Part shown: positions 25,413 to 34,666 of the stretch, one piece after another | Layout of the letters: every line of letters begins with the position of its first letter | Numbering within the stretch: the stretch's first letter is position 1 | DNA from: Peribacillus sp044761985 | GTDB lineage: Bacteria > Bacillota > Bacilli > Bacillales > DSM-1321 | Assembly: GCF_044761985.1 (NCBI RefSeq) | Contig: NZ_JBIWDK010000002.1 | Coordinates: 62,001-126,000, forward strand | DNA: 64,000 nucleotides | Direction of reading: 5' to 3' | Position numbers and translations under genes: made by a program | The notes under the pieces: model-generated | What the model was told of the DNA's origin: nothing | What the model saw: only the letters and a program-made list of their open reading frames with translations | Database searches by the model: none

Positions 25413-26699
25413 GTGCAAATTCATGTGGTTAGGCCTGGCCAAACGTTATTTGGCATCGCCCAAACATATAGCGTGAGCGTTGACCGGCTCGTTGAATCAA
25501 ATAAAATTCCTAACCCAAATAATCTTGTCATCGGCCAGGCCATTGTCATTCCAATCGTCGGCAGCTATTATTTTGTCCAGCCTGGTGACACTTTATTTTC
25601 GATTGCTCAAAAGGTGGATGTACCCTATCAAGAATTAGCGAGAATCAATGGCATTTCCGATCAGGACTCCTTATCCGTGGGGTACCGCCTTTATATTCCT
25701 GCCCGAAAAAAACGGACTGCTGAATTCAACGGCTATGTCGAGCCCCGTGGTACATCAGTCGCTCCTGCCCTTGAAACAGCTGCTCAGGAAGCCGCGCCTT
25801 ATTTGACATACTTAGCGCCATTCAGCTTTCAGGCACTGCGAGATGGCTCCTTAAAGGAACCGTTGCTCAATAACTTTCCCACCATTGCAAGAGAAAACAA
25901 GAATGTCCTCATGATGGTCATCACCAATCAGGAAAACGATCAATTCAGTGATGAACTTGGTCGAATCATCCTGACGAACACCTCTGTGCAGAATAAGTTC
26001 CTAAACAATATTGTGGCCACAGCCAAGAAATATGGATTCAGGGATATTCACTTTGACTTTGAGTTTCTCCGCCCGTCCGATAAAAATGCCTATAACCAAT
26101 TCTTACGTAAAGCAAGGGACCGTTTCAAAAAAGAAGGTTGGTTCATCTCGACGGCACTTGCACCGAAAACCAGTGCAGAGCAAAAAGGTGGCTGGTATGA
26201 GGCACATGACTATAAGGCACATGGTGAAATTGTCGACTTCGTGATCATCATGACGTACGAATGGGGATACAGCGGCGGTCCAGCACAGGCGGTATCCCCG
26301 ATAGGACCGGTTCGGGACGTACTGGAATATGCCATCACCGAAATGCCGGCCAATAAGATTCTGATGGGCCAGAACCTATACGGATATGATTGGACATTGC
26401 CTTTTGTCCAGGGCTCCATCGCCAAAGCGATCAGCCCTCAGCAGGCCATCCAGATTGCTGCCGCGAACAATGTATCCATAGAATACGATGAGAAAGCGCA
26501 GGCGCCCCATTTCAATTACACGGATGCAGATGGGAAGGAGCATGAGGTCTGGTTTGAAGATGCCCGGTCCATTCAAGCAAAGTTCGATTTGATCAAAGAA
26601 TTGAACCTTAGAGGAATGAGTTACTGGAAGCTAGGCCTTGCCTTCCCGCAAAACTGGTTGCTCATCAGTGAGAACTTCAATGTCCGACGACGGGTCTGA
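25413..26699 (+). CDS. sleL: LysM-GH18 spore cortex-lytic enzyme, SleL/YaaH-like
   Basis: The 428-residue protein has two LysM domains (about 1-47 and 50-96) with VVRPGQTLFGIAQ and FVQPGDTLFSIAQ, and a glycosyl hydrolase 18 domain (about 105-415). The catalytic motif DIHFDFE lies at about 210-216, with Glu as acid. SleL enzymes are N-acetylglucosaminidases in the spore coat or cortex that act on muramic-lactam-containing fragments during germination. No signal peptide is present, as expected for a mother-cell-made spore protein. GTG start after GGGGG. It lies beside a SASP gene. Confidence 0.92.
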   Translation: MQIHVVRPGQTLFGIAQTYSVSVDRLVESNKIPNPNNLVIGQAIVIPIVGSYYFVQPGDTLFSIAQKVDVPYQELARINGISDQDSLSVGYRLYIPARKKRTAEFNGYVEPRGTSVAPALETAAQEAAPYLTYLAPFSFQALRDGSLKEPLLNNFPTIARENKNVLMMVITNQENDQFSDELGRIILTNTSVQNKFLNNIVATAKKYGFRDIHFDFEFLRPSDKNAYNQFLRKARDRFKKEGWFISTALAPKTSAEQKGGWYEAHDYKAHGEIVDFVIIMTYEWGYSGGPAQAVSPIGPVRDVLEYAITEMPANKILMGQNLYGYDWTLPFVQGSIAKAISPQQAIQIAAANNVSIEYDEKAQAPHFNYTDADGKEHEVWFEDARSIQAKFDLIKELNLRGMSYWKLGLAFPQNWLLISENFNVRRRV

Positions 26700-26789
26700 G
26701 GGATTTTCATATTTTTTTGCATAAACCATGTGGTCCTCGCATATCATCAAGTATTGAGCATGAAGTCCTTTTCTGGATACGTGACTCCA

Positions 26790-26833
26790 CATGATAAAAA
26801 CCTTCCGTCAGGTCACGGAAGGTTTTTATCATG
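26790..26833. terminator. Very strong hairpin (19-bp perfect stem)
   Basis: CATGATAAAAACCTTCCGT pairs perfectly with ACGGAAGGTTTTTATCATG around CAGGTC. Internal T runs on either strand make it a bidirectional terminator, about 90 bases beyond the SleL-like gene. Confidence 0.75.
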
Positions 26834-26938
26834 TATTTGATCTCATGTTCTTACTAGAACTTCTATATATATCCGTTAAATCCTTATGAGTTCAGTCCAT
26901 TTTGTCCATACTAAAAGGACTGTCGTAGGGGGGATAAC

Positions 26939-27934
26939 ATGATCCGAATCAATCCGTTCAGCAACACTTTTAAAAGGTCTCCACGTTTACTCAAACTATT
27001 TTTGACCATCATCCTATTTTTACTTGTATTCGGTTGGCTGATTCATCTTGTCGAGCCTGATAACTTCCCTTCCGTATTCGAGGGAATCTGGTGGGCAATC
27101 GTCACGATATCGACCGTTGGATATGGGGATTTCACCCCACTTACGAAATTTGGGAGAATCCTCGGGATGCTTCTCATCTTATCGGGTGTCGGGCTCATCA
27201 CTTCTTATTTTGCCTACATCGCCAAAATGTCCATCTCAAGCGACCAACAATTCCTTTCCGGAAGAAAGGAGTTTAGCGGCACCGGTCACTTTATTATCAT
27301 CGGCTGGAATGGACGTTCAAAACGAATCATCAAGAACATTCATGAACGCATGCATAACCAATATATTGTCTTGATTGACGACACATTGACCAAGCACCCT
27401 TTGCCACGGACGAATATACATTTTGTCCAAGGGAAAGCCAGTTTGGATTCCGTTTTGCAACAGGCCAATATTAAACAGGCGGCACGGGTCCTCATCACTG
27501 CCGATCTCCAACAAAACGAACTGCAGACCGACATGTTCACCGTGTTGGCTTTACTGGCCATAAAAGGACTGAACCCCCATGTATATTGTCTTGTTGAAAT
27601 TTTGACGCAGGAACAGAAGGAAAATGCATTACGTGCGGGAGCAGATGCCATTATCGAAACGAATAAGTTTGCGAGTGATTATATGCAGGAATGTTTATGG
27701 AGAGGAATCGAAAAGCGGGAAGAAGAGAATCCGGCCACGGTAAATGGTTTGAAGATTGAACAGATGCCTGTCCAATTCGATTGGAACGGGCAAACCTTCA
27801 AACAATTGGGCATTACATTATTAGAAAAGGATATTCTCTTGGTTGGCATCATTTCAGGAGGCGAGACACGTATCAAGCCTCCTGCAGATGCAATCATCCA
27901 TCAAAATGATATCTTGCTCATCATCGATCATTAA
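26939..27934 (+). CDS. yugO: Potassium channel with RCK domains (YugO)
   Basis: The 331-residue protein has two membrane helices (about 18-38 and 72-95) flanking a pore loop with the K+ filter TVGYGD (59-64). A cytosolic RCK/TrkA-N domain (about 115-235) and a TrkA-C-like domain (about 245-331) follow. It is MthK-like. In B. subtilis YugO releases K+ and carries electrical signals in biofilms, and affects KinC-dependent sporulation. GGGGGG precedes the ATG. The stop codon overlaps that of the convergent yugN. The small partner gene mstX was not found upstream. Confidence 0.92.
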   Translation: MIRINPFSNTFKRSPRLLKLFLTIILFLLVFGWLIHLVEPDNFPSVFEGIWWAIVTISTVGYGDFTPLTKFGRILGMLLILSGVGLITSYFAYIAKMSISSDQQFLSGRKEFSGTGHFIIIGWNGRSKRIIKNIHERMHNQYIVLIDDTLTKHPLPRTNIHFVQGKASLDSVLQQANIKQAARVLITADLQQNELQTDMFTVLALLAIKGLNPHVYCLVEILTQEQKENALRAGADAIIETNKFASDYMQECLWRGIEKREEENPATVNGLKIEQMPVQFDWNGQTFKQLGITLLEKDILLVGIISGGETRIKPPADAIIHQNDILLIIDH

Positions 27935-28335
27935 TCCAATAAGATCTTTTCAAGGTCCCGAACGAGGGATTTCCCATACGCAATATATTCCTGTGGAAAT
28001 TCAGCATCGGGGTCTTCCGGCTCGGCAAATTGATTAAATGAAGCGGAGAGATTCCCGATATTCCCCTCGCGGTCGATGCCATCTTCATACTTATGAGATA
28101 ATAAATACGGCGTCATGATTTCAACCATGGCCCCGTCCGTATCAAGTGATCCATCGACAGCTTTGAAGGGAACACGTAAAAACTGATAGCCATCTTTGTC
28201 GTCCATTTTAAAATCGAAGGTGCCGTGGTCATAATCCCAACCACCACCAATCATATACCCTTCTGGTTTAAGCTTCGTTTCCAAATCGAATAATCCAAAG
28301 GTTTTCCCTTCCAATTTAGAAGATATTTCAATCAT
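27931..28335 (-). CDS. yugN: YugN-like family protein
   Basis: This 134-residue soluble protein matches the YugN family pattern: MIEISSKLEGKTFGLFDLE at the start, then YMIGGGWDYDHGTFDFKMD and FLRVPFKAVDG. Function is unknown. As in B. subtilis it neighbours yugO and pgi. Its stop codon shares TTAA with the yugO stop on the other strand, leaving no terminator between the genes. It is expressed from its own promoter right of 28335. Confidence 0.88.
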   Translation of the reverse strand: MIEISSKLEGKTFGLFDLETKLKPEGYMIGGGWDYDHGTFDFKMDDKDGYQFLRVPFKAVDGSLDTDGAMVEIMTPYLLSHKYEDGIDREGNIGNLSASFNQFAEPEDPDAEFPQEYIAYGKSLVRDLEKILLD

Positions 28336-28395
28336 GTTAAAAACCTCTTTTGCTAATTTTAATAATTAGCTTACCCAAAAGTCTTAAAATAACCC

Positions 28396-28593
28396 CTATT
28401 GATCACTATCCTCTTTCGATTGGGTAAAAAACAAATTGGCTTCGGCTGTACCTTCTGATTGATAGGCTTCCTGGATATCCGCCTGCTGCTCTGTTTTCTG
28501 TTTTTCCAGATCCTTCATAGCGTTTTGATTTCCCGTAGTTGAAGGGGTACTTATCGTTCCAGCGTAACTATTCGTTGTCGAAGATAGTTGCAT
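28396..28593 (-). CDS. Small hypothetical protein, 65 aa
   Basis: This hydrophilic protein is Ser/Thr/Asn-rich at the start (SSTTNSYAGTISTPSTTGNQ), with a Gln/Lys/Glu-rich predicted helix (MKDLEKQKTEQQADIQEAYQ). The ATG at 28593 follows AGAGGG by six bases; an upstream frame to 28638 lacks a site. No family recognised. It sits in the same orientation between pgi and yugN and could be a small spore or cytosolic protein. Confidence 0.6.
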   Translation of the reverse strand: MQLSSTTNSYAGTISTPSTTGNQNAMKDLEKQKTEQQADIQEAYQSEGTAEANLFFTQSKEDSDQ

Positions 28594-28668
28594 GCACAGT
28601 CCCTCTTTTCTAGGTATCGGATTACATAGCATTATCAACCTTTTTTCTTAACTTTTTCTTAATCCGAT

Positions 28669-28712
28669 AAAAAAAGGCATCATGCGTGGACAATCTAGTC
28701 CAGCATGATGCC
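28669..28712 (-). terminator. Rho-independent terminator of pgi
   Basis: On the minus strand GGCATCATGC and GCATGATGCC pair, with an inner GGAC/GTCC, then TTTTTTT. Confidence 0.88.
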
Positions 28713-28726
28713 TTCTTCACTTTATT

Positions 28727-30073
28727 TTATAAACGCTGTTCGAGTTCCGCCTTTTTCTCTTCATACCCTGGTTTTCCTAGCAGGGCAAACATATTCACCT
28801 TGTAGGCTTCGACCCCAGGCTGATCAAACGGATTGACCCCCAACAGATAGCCGCTCATCGCGCAAGCCTTCTCAAAGAAATAAACAAGGTAGCCTAATGT
28901 GAAGGCATCCAGTTTTGGTACGGAAACAATCAGGTTAGGAACACCGCCATCCGTATGAGCCAATAAGGTACCTTCAAATGCCTTGTTATTGACGAATTGT
29001 ACGGTTTCACCAGCCAGATAATTCAAACCATCTAAATCATTTTCTGCTGCTTCAATCGAGATTTCATGACGTGCCTCTTCCACTTTGATGACCGTTTCGA
29101 AAAGGTCGCGTCGCCCTTCCTGTACATACTGCCCCATCGAATGCAGGTCCGTAGAGAAGTTGGCGGCTGCCGGGAAAATCCCTTTCTGGTCCTTCCCTTC
29201 ACTTTCGCCGAACAACTGCTTCCACCACTCTGAGAAATATTGCAGACCAGGTTCATAGTTGATCAACATTTCAATGGTTTTCCCCTTATTATAAAGGACG
29301 TTACGGACGGCCGCGTATTGATAAGCCTGGTTCTCGGAAAGCTCCGATGAACTGAAGTCCGCTCTAGCGCTCTCCGCCCCTTCCATCACTTGATCTATAT
29401 CCGCACCACTTACAGCAATCGGAAGCAAGCCCACTGCAGTAAGTACAGAATACCTTCCACCGACATCATCCGGAATGACGAACGTTTCAAATCCCTCTTC
29501 CGTGGCCACTGTCTTTAATGCGCCCTTTTCTTTATCGGTAGTCGCGAAGATACGGCCTTTCGCTGCTTCTGGACCATACTTTTGCTCGAGAAGCTTACGG
29601 AAAATCCGGAACGCAAGGGCAGGCTCCGTCGTTGTGCCCGATTTGGAAATCACATTGATTGAAAAGTCCTTGTCGACCAATACGTCCATGACATCTTGCA
29701 TATATGTAGAACTTATGTTGTTACCAACGAATATGATTTGCGGAGTGTTTCTCTTATCAGAAGGTAAAAGGTTATAGAAACTATGTTGCAGCATTTCAAT
29801 GGCTGCACGTGCTCCTAAATACGAACCACCGATTCCGATGACCAACAGGACGTCCGAATCTTCTTTTATTTTGGCGGCAGCTTTCTTGATCCTGGAGAAC
29901 TCTTCTTTATCATAATCCTTCGGTAAATCAACCCAGCCCAGAAATTCATTGCCCGCACCGGTCTGTTCGTGTAGAGAATGATGTGCCACTTTTACAGCAT
30001 CCTGTAAATAGGTCATTTCGTGCTTTCCGAAAAACGGTAGAGCTTTTGAATAATCGAAATGTAGATGGGACAT
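28727..30073 (-). CDS. pgi: Glucose-6-phosphate isomerase
   Basis: The 448-residue cytosolic enzyme interconverts glucose-6-phosphate and fructose-6-phosphate in glycolysis and gluconeogenesis. It shows VIGIGGSYLGARAAIEML, VISKSGTTTEPALAFRIFR and the active-site segment LHSMGQYVQEGRRDLFETVI, typical of firmicute Pgi (about 450 residues). GGAGGAATTGGC precedes the ATG at 30073; the longer open frame upstream has no site. Its place between yugN and yugJ matches B. subtilis. It has its own terminator. Confidence 0.97.
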   Translation of the reverse strand: MSHLHFDYSKALPFFGKHEMTYLQDAVKVAHHSLHEQTGAGNEFLGWVDLPKDYDKEEFSRIKKAAAKIKEDSDVLLVIGIGGSYLGARAAIEMLQHSFYNLLPSDKRNTPQIIFVGNNISSTYMQDVMDVLVDKDFSINVISKSGTTTEPALAFRIFRKLLEQKYGPEAAKGRIFATTDKEKGALKTVATEEGFETFVIPDDVGGRYSVLTAVGLLPIAVSGADIDQVMEGAESARADFSSSELSENQAYQYAAVRNVLYNKGKTIEMLINYEPGLQYFSEWWKQLFGESEGKDQKGIFPAAANFSTDLHSMGQYVQEGRRDLFETVIKVEEARHEISIEAAENDLDGLNYLAGETVQFVNNKAFEGTLLAHTDGGVPNLIVSVPKLDAFTLGYLVYFFEKACAMSGYLLGVNPFDQPGVEAYKVNMFALLGKPGYEEKKAELEQRL

Positions 30074-30155
30074 GCCAATTCCTCCTTTATTCTTTGGTTC
30101 CCCTTTTACTTTATCTGATGTATTTAGCAGAATCAAGAAATCGCTAAGTCTTTTA

Positions 30156-30185
30156 GAAAAAACTCCCACTATCGAATAGTGGGAG
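30156..30185 (-). terminator. Rho-independent terminator of yugJ
   Basis: On the minus strand CTCCCACTAT pairs with ATAGTGGGAG around four bases, then TTTTTT. It separates yugJ from pgi. Confidence 0.88.
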
Positions 30186-30200
30186 CCTATCGTAAGGTTC

Positions 30201-31364
30201 TTATAATGAAGCACGTAGAATCGCAAGGACATCTTCGCGATTCAATACTTTAAACCGACCGAATTCTCCATTGCTCATCGCTTTATCGGCAATGACTTCA
30301 AGTTGTGAATCGTCGATATCGTAATCTGCAAGACGCGACGGGGCCCCTAAGCTGCTCCAGAATGACTGAAGGCGTTCAATTCCCTCAAGCGCAACCTCTT
30401 CACTTGATTTGCCCTCTGGGTCGACCTGAAAGACACGGACGGCAACTTGTTTAAACCGCTCGACATTTTCATGGAGCACATGTTTCATCCAATTAGGGAA
30501 TAATATTGCCAGGCCTCCCGCATGGGGAATATCATAGACCGCAGAGACGGCATGTTCAATATTATGAGTGGCCCAATCGCCAAGATATCCTACTCCCAGT
30601 GAACCATTTAACGCCACATTGCCCGCATACAAAATCGTAGCACGATTTTCATAATCCTCGAGATCTTCCAATAACTTTGGAGCCGTTTCCATGACCGTCA
30701 CCAGAAGTGATTCACAAAAGCGGTCCTGAAGCGGAGCATGCGTTTCTTGATGGAAATACGTTTCGAAAACATGTGACATCATATCGACCATGCCATAGAC
30801 GGTTTGATTTTTTGGAAGTGAAAAAGTATTTTCAGGATCAAGGACCGAGAATTTAGGAAATAACAAAGGACTTCCCCATCCGTATTTCTCTTTCGTTTCC
30901 CAATTCGTAATGACCGAACCCGAATTCGCTTCAGAACCGGTTGCAGCAATCGTAAGGATTGTCCCAAAAGGAAGGGCTTCTTTGACGGGAGCCTTTTTGG
31001 TGACAAGATCCCAAGCGTCTCCTTCATACTTCGCACCCGCAACGATGCCTTTTGTTGCATCGATAACACTTCCGCCGCCTACCGCTAGCACGAAGTCGAT
31101 TTGATGTTCCTTACACAACTCCACACCTTTACGGACAGTCGTGATCCTTGGGTTTGGTTCAACTCCTGCTAGTTCATATACTTCCACCTGGATTTCTTTC
31201 AATTCCGCCATCACTTTATCATACAGCCCGTTTTTCTTGATGCTTCCGCCACCGTAGACGAGCAGCACTCTCTTTCCGTAGGCAGGAATTTCCTCTTTTA
31301 TGCTTTTCAATTGGTTTCTACCAAAGATGATCTTAGTAGGATTCTTATACGTGTAATTTTCCAA
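30201..31364 (-). CDS. yugJ: Iron-containing alcohol dehydrogenase (YugJ)
   Basis: The 387-residue protein is a group III NAD(P)H-dependent alcohol (butanol-type) dehydrogenase. It has a nucleotide-binding AVGGGSVIDATKGI loop and metal ligands in DMMSHVFETYF, NIEHAVSAVYDIPHAGG and related His. It probably reduces aldehydes to alcohols in the cytosol. TTG at 31364 follows AAAGGAG by about ten bases and gives exactly the B. subtilis YugJ length; upstream codons in the open frame lack a site. In B. subtilis yugJ and yugK form a tandem pair; only one copy is present here. Confidence 0.93.
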   Translation of the reverse strand: MENYTYKNPTKIIFGRNQLKSIKEEIPAYGKRVLLVYGGGSIKKNGLYDKVMAELKEIQVEVYELAGVEPNPRITTVRKGVELCKEHQIDFVLAVGGGSVIDATKGIVAGAKYEGDAWDLVTKKAPVKEALPFGTILTIAATGSEANSGSVITNWETKEKYGWGSPLLFPKFSVLDPENTFSLPKNQTVYGMVDMMSHVFETYFHQETHAPLQDRFCESLLVTVMETAPKLLEDLEDYENRATILYAGNVALNGSLGVGYLGDWATHNIEHAVSAVYDIPHAGGLAILFPNWMKHVLHENVERFKQVAVRVFQVDPEGKSSEEVALEGIERLQSFWSSLGAPSRLADYDIDDSQLEVIADKAMSNGEFGRFKVLNREDVLAILRASL

Positions 31365-31563
31365 TATATATAATCTCCTTTTGCATTGCCTTTTTTCAGC
31401 GGCCCCATGCCACTGCAGCAATGGATATTTTATCCCTTCATTATGACGAACATTCCATATAAATACAAAATATCCGTTTAGAAGTTTTTTCTGGGGTGTA
31501 TATAATTATCTTCAAAAAGCATGATAAGTAAAGAAAGATGCTTATAAAAAAGGAGGCTATACA

Positions 31564-31797
31564 ATGAGTGGATTACAAAAAACGGCCCTTGTTTTAACAA
31601 TCATCGGAGCCATCAACTGGGGACTAATTGGATTTTTTCAGTTCGATCTAGTCGCAGCGATTTTCGGCGGACAAGATGCTGCTTTGGCTCGCATCGTTTA
31701 TGGCTTAGTGGGAATCGCCGGGCTTATCAATCTTGGTCTTCTCTTCAAGCCAAGTCCCCAAACGTCTCGTGAAACTGAAACAAAACCAACTCAATGA
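31564..31797 (+). CDS. yuzA: DUF378 small membrane protein (YuzA)
   Basis: The 77-residue protein has two membrane helices and the DUF378 signature IIGAINWGLIGFFQFDLVAA followed by RIVYGLVGIAGLINL. The function is unknown. AAGGAGG precedes the ATG. Location beside yugJ and yugI matches B. subtilis. It is monocistronic with a terminator. Confidence 0.92.
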   Translation: MSGLQKTALVLTIIGAINWGLIGFFQFDLVAAIFGGQDAALARIVYGLVGIAGLINLGLLFKPSPQTSRETETKPTQ

Positions 31798-31822
31798 ATC
31801 GCTAAAAGAAAATATGTATAAA

Positions 31823-31857
31823 ATAAAGCCGGTCCATGAAACATGTCCCGGCTTTAT
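31823..31857 (+). terminator. Terminator of yuzA
   Basis: ATAAAGCCGG pairs with CCGGCTTTAT around a 15-base loop; the T-rich 3' arm supports termination. Confidence 0.65.
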
Positions 31858-31874
31858 CAATTATTGAAGAATAA

Positions 31875-31910
31875 TAAAAAAACCGGATGGTCCTAAGACC
31901 ATCCGGTTAA
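31875..31910 (-). terminator. Terminator of yugI
   Basis: AACCGGATGGTC and GACCATCCGGTT form a perfect 12-bp stem with a CTAA loop. On the minus strand TTTTTTT follows. Confidence 0.88.
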
Positions 31911-31915
31911 AAAAA

Positions 31916-32320
31916 TTATTTTTTGATTAAGTCTTCGCGTTCAGATTGATCGATCCACGCTTGAAGTTTATCTTTTAAAGAGTTGAATCCTTCAGTAGAC
32001 TCGATGTGTGATGTTGCTTTAACAGATGCTTGGCGTTTTTTTGGAGCTTTCTTAGGAGCTTCAGTACGCTCAGGAGCTTCTTCTGTTGCGCGGATTGATA
32101 AGCCGATTTTTCCAGCTTTTGAATCGATTGAAAGTACTTTAACTTTCACTTCATCGCCCACTTTTAAATGTTCGTTAATATCTTTTACGAACCCGTGAGT
32201 GATTTCAGAAATATGAACTAATCCTTGAGTTGAATCATCTAAAGCAACAAATGCACCGTAAGGTTGAATACCAGTTACCTTACCAGTAACTACTGCACCA
32301 ATTTCGAATTTTTCAGACAT
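31916..32320 (-). CDS. yugI: S1-domain general stress protein 13 (YugI)
   Basis: The 134-residue protein has an N-terminal S1 RNA-binding domain (about 1-75: GAVVTGKVTGIQPYGAFVAL then GLVHISEI) and a basic linker (PKKAPKKRQ) leading to a short helical tail. YugI/GSP13 binds ribosomes or RNA and is stress-induced in B. subtilis. AGGAGTG precedes the ATG. It is monocistronic. Confidence 0.93.
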   Translation of the reverse strand: MSEKFEIGAVVTGKVTGIQPYGAFVALDDSTQGLVHISEITHGFVKDINEHLKVGDEVKVKVLSIDSKAGKIGLSIRATEEAPERTEAPKKAPKKRQASVKATSHIESTEGFNSLKDKLQAWIDQSEREDLIKK

Positions 32321-32652
32321 GGTAACACTCCTATTTTATATATATTTTTTCGGCTTTTCACGCAATACAAAATTATATCACAGAGCTGGAAATAATCAAA
32401 GTTAAGTATACCATACTTTTTCCGCTAAAACGTAAAAATTTTGTAATTGAGTATCCATTTCGATATATGGCTATTATTTATAACTTATCCTAAAAGTTTT
32501 CATTTAATTCTTTGTCCCCATTTTTTTGATCATTAATTTTTCAAAAAATTAGCATAACAAAAAACTACCAAATTGAGATTAATCGTAGTAAGATGAGAAA
32601 ATGTTTATCTCTACATTCACGTATTTCTATACCTCTAAAGGAGTTTTTCACC

Positions 32653-34002
32653 ATGGCAAAACAAGAGCAATGGTCTTCCAAAATCGGATTCATTCTAGCA
32701 GCGGCTGGGTCCGCTATTGGTTTGGGTGCCATCTGGAAGTTTCCATATATGACAGGGACAAATGGAGGCGGCGTCTTTTTCCTTTTTTTCGTGATTTTCA
32801 CCCTCTTGATCGGCACACCCTTACTCATCGCCGAATTCACCATCGGCCGGAATGCACAAAAAGATGCCATTCGGGCCTACAAGCACATTTCACCAGGTAA
32901 ACCCTGGGTGTTACTAGGATATGGCGGAGTTCTAGCATCCATCATTTTACTTTCCTTCTATAGTGTTGTTGGTGGCTGGATCCTTTCCTATTTATGGAGA
33001 AGCTTTACCGGGTCCCTATCAAATTTAACCCAATCGGAATACAGTGGCCTTTTCAATACCGTTATCAGCAGTCCTTATGAAACGGTCATTGCGCAGCTTC
33101 TTTTCATGGTCTTGACGATTTGGGTCGTTCAAGGTGGCGTATCCAAAGGGATTGAAAAGGCCAATAAGTACATGATGCCTTCCCTGTTCGTCCTTTTTCT
33201 TGTCCTTCTCATTCGTTCCATGACACTTGAAGGTGCGATGGAAGGTGTTCGTTTCTTTTTGAAACCGGATTTCTCCTCCTTGACGGAGCAGACGATTTTA
33301 TTAGCGCTAGGACAATCCTTCTTTGCACTGAGTGTAGGTATTTCCGTGATGGTCACCTATGCTTCGTACTTAAGTAAGAATGATGATATTACAAAATCGG
33401 CTTTATCCGTAGTCGGGTTGAATATTTTCATTTCCTTATTGGCGGGCTTGGTCATTTTCCCGGCCGTATTTGCCCTTGGTTTCGATCCTTCAAGTGGACC
33501 AGGACTCGTCTTTGTCGTGTTGCCTGCGGTCTTTAATGAAATTACCTTCGGTGGCATTTTCATGGCGATTTTCTTCGTATTATTATTATTCGCTACGCTT
33601 ACTTCAGCGTTCTCCATTCTGGAAATCATCGTAGCATCCATGATAAAGGGCGATGCTCGGAAGCGCCGGAAAGCTTCATGGATAGCCGGCCTTCTTGTTT
33701 TCGTGATCGGGATTCCAAGTGCATTATCATTTGGCGTACTCTCCGATGTGAAGATTTTCAACTTGACCTTCTTCGACCTCGCTGATTATGTGACCAGCAA
33801 CATCGCCTTGCCTATCGGAGCCTTATTCATTTCTCTTTTCATTGGCTATCAGATGAAAAGGCTCCAAGTTCAGAAAGAGTTCGAAATGGGGGCAAGCCCA
33901 GGATTCTCTTTCTTTAAACTTTGGTACTTTCTCATTCGCTATATCGTTCCGGTAGCGATACTCGTCGTCTTTTTGAGTTCAATCGGTCTATTTGACAAGT
34001 AA
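32653..34002 (+). CDS. Neurotransmitter:sodium symporter family transporter (YhdH/YocR-like)
   Basis: The 449-residue membrane protein has a LeuT fold. The Na+-binding helix 1 is present as AAAGSAIGLGAIWKFPYM with GTNGGG after it, and about eleven to twelve helices follow. Bacterial members import amino acids with Na+; substrate unknown. AAAGGAG lies nine bases before the ATG at 32653. The in-frame upstream ATG at 32593 has no site. Bracketed by yugI and a small regulator; it is not part of the B. subtilis yug block, so it may be a local insertion. Confidence 0.9.
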   Translation: MAKQEQWSSKIGFILAAAGSAIGLGAIWKFPYMTGTNGGGVFFLFFVIFTLLIGTPLLIAEFTIGRNAQKDAIRAYKHISPGKPWVLLGYGGVLASIILLSFYSVVGGWILSYLWRSFTGSLSNLTQSEYSGLFNTVISSPYETVIAQLLFMVLTIWVVQGGVSKGIEKANKYMMPSLFVLFLVLLIRSMTLEGAMEGVRFFLKPDFSSLTEQTILLALGQSFFALSVGISVMVTYASYLSKNDDITKSALSVVGLNIFISLLAGLVIFPAVFALGFDPSSGPGLVFVVLPAVFNEITFGGIFMAIFFVLLLFATLTSAFSILEIIVASMIKGDARKRRKASWIAGLLVFVIGIPSALSFGVLSDVKIFNLTFFDLADYVTSNIALPIGALFISLFIGYQMKRLQVQKEFEMGASPGFSFFKLWYFLIRYIVPVAILVVFLSSIGLFDK

Positions 34003-34017
34003 TGTTTCCTTCATTCA

Positions 34018-34051
34018 AAACGCCGCATCGGTAATCGATACGGCGTTTTCT
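34018..34051 (+). terminator. Rho-independent terminator
   Basis: CGCCGCATCG pairs with CGATACGGCG (one mismatch) around five bases, then TTTTC. It ends the NSS gene. Confidence 0.8.
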
Positions 34052-34146
34052 TTTCACAAAATATCCATATCATTCCCACTGCGAACAAGTTAAAATATGG
34101 TAAAATAACCTTATTACTACTATTTCCTGAAAAAGGAGTGATTGAC

Positions 34147-34506
34147 ATGTCAAATATCGCAAAGAATATTCGGCAATACCGGGAAGATCATAATCTCACT
34201 CAACAAGAACTGGCTTTGAAACTACGTATGGGCACCAAGAAAATTGAAATGTATGAATCAGGGGAAGTCACGCCTGATACCCAGACCATTTTACGGCTTT
34301 CCACCGTTCTTGATATCCCTGCCTCAGAGCTAATCCAAAATGGCCCCGTTGCGAATGCTTCCGGTTTGGATGAAGAAATGGAAGAACTCATTCAGGAAAT
34401 TGGACTCAAACAGGCTAAGCTCATCCTCCGTACTGCGAAAGATTTCAGTGAAGAACAAATCTTAACGATCATGCATCATTTATATAACACACAAACTAAA
34501 TTGTAA
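34147..34506 (+). CDS. XRE-family transcriptional regulator
   Basis: The 119-residue protein has an N-terminal Cro/C1-type helix-turn-helix (about 5-60): KNIRQYREDHNLTQQELALK, then MGTKKIEMYESGEVTPDTQT. A helical C-terminal region (about 75-119) probably dimerises. AAGGAGTG lies six bases before the ATG at 34147; the GTG at 34138 lies inside this site and is rejected. Targets are unknown. It stands alone, followed by a terminator. Confidence 0.88.
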   Translation: MSNIAKNIRQYREDHNLTQQELALKLRMGTKKIEMYESGEVTPDTQTILRLSTVLDIPASELIQNGPVANASGLDEEMEELIQEIGLKQAKLILRTAKDFSEEQILTIMHHLYNTQTKL

Positions 34507-34613
34507 AAATATCCATATCAGGCGTATTATTTTCTATAAACTGGATATACTATGATTAACACTTTCTATGTTAATCCATTAAGATTAACTCTTTTTTCTA
34601 ATTCCCCCTATGG

Positions 34614-34654
34614 ATAGGGATTCGCCGTATATTACGGCGAATCCCTATTTTTTT
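34614..34654 (+). terminator. Strong terminator
   Basis: ATAGGGATTCGCCGTA pairs perfectly with TACGGCGAATCCCTAT around three bases, followed by TTTTTT on the plus strand. It ends the XRE gene and insulates alaT. Confidence 0.88.
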
Positions 34655-34666
34655 GCGTATGGGGTT

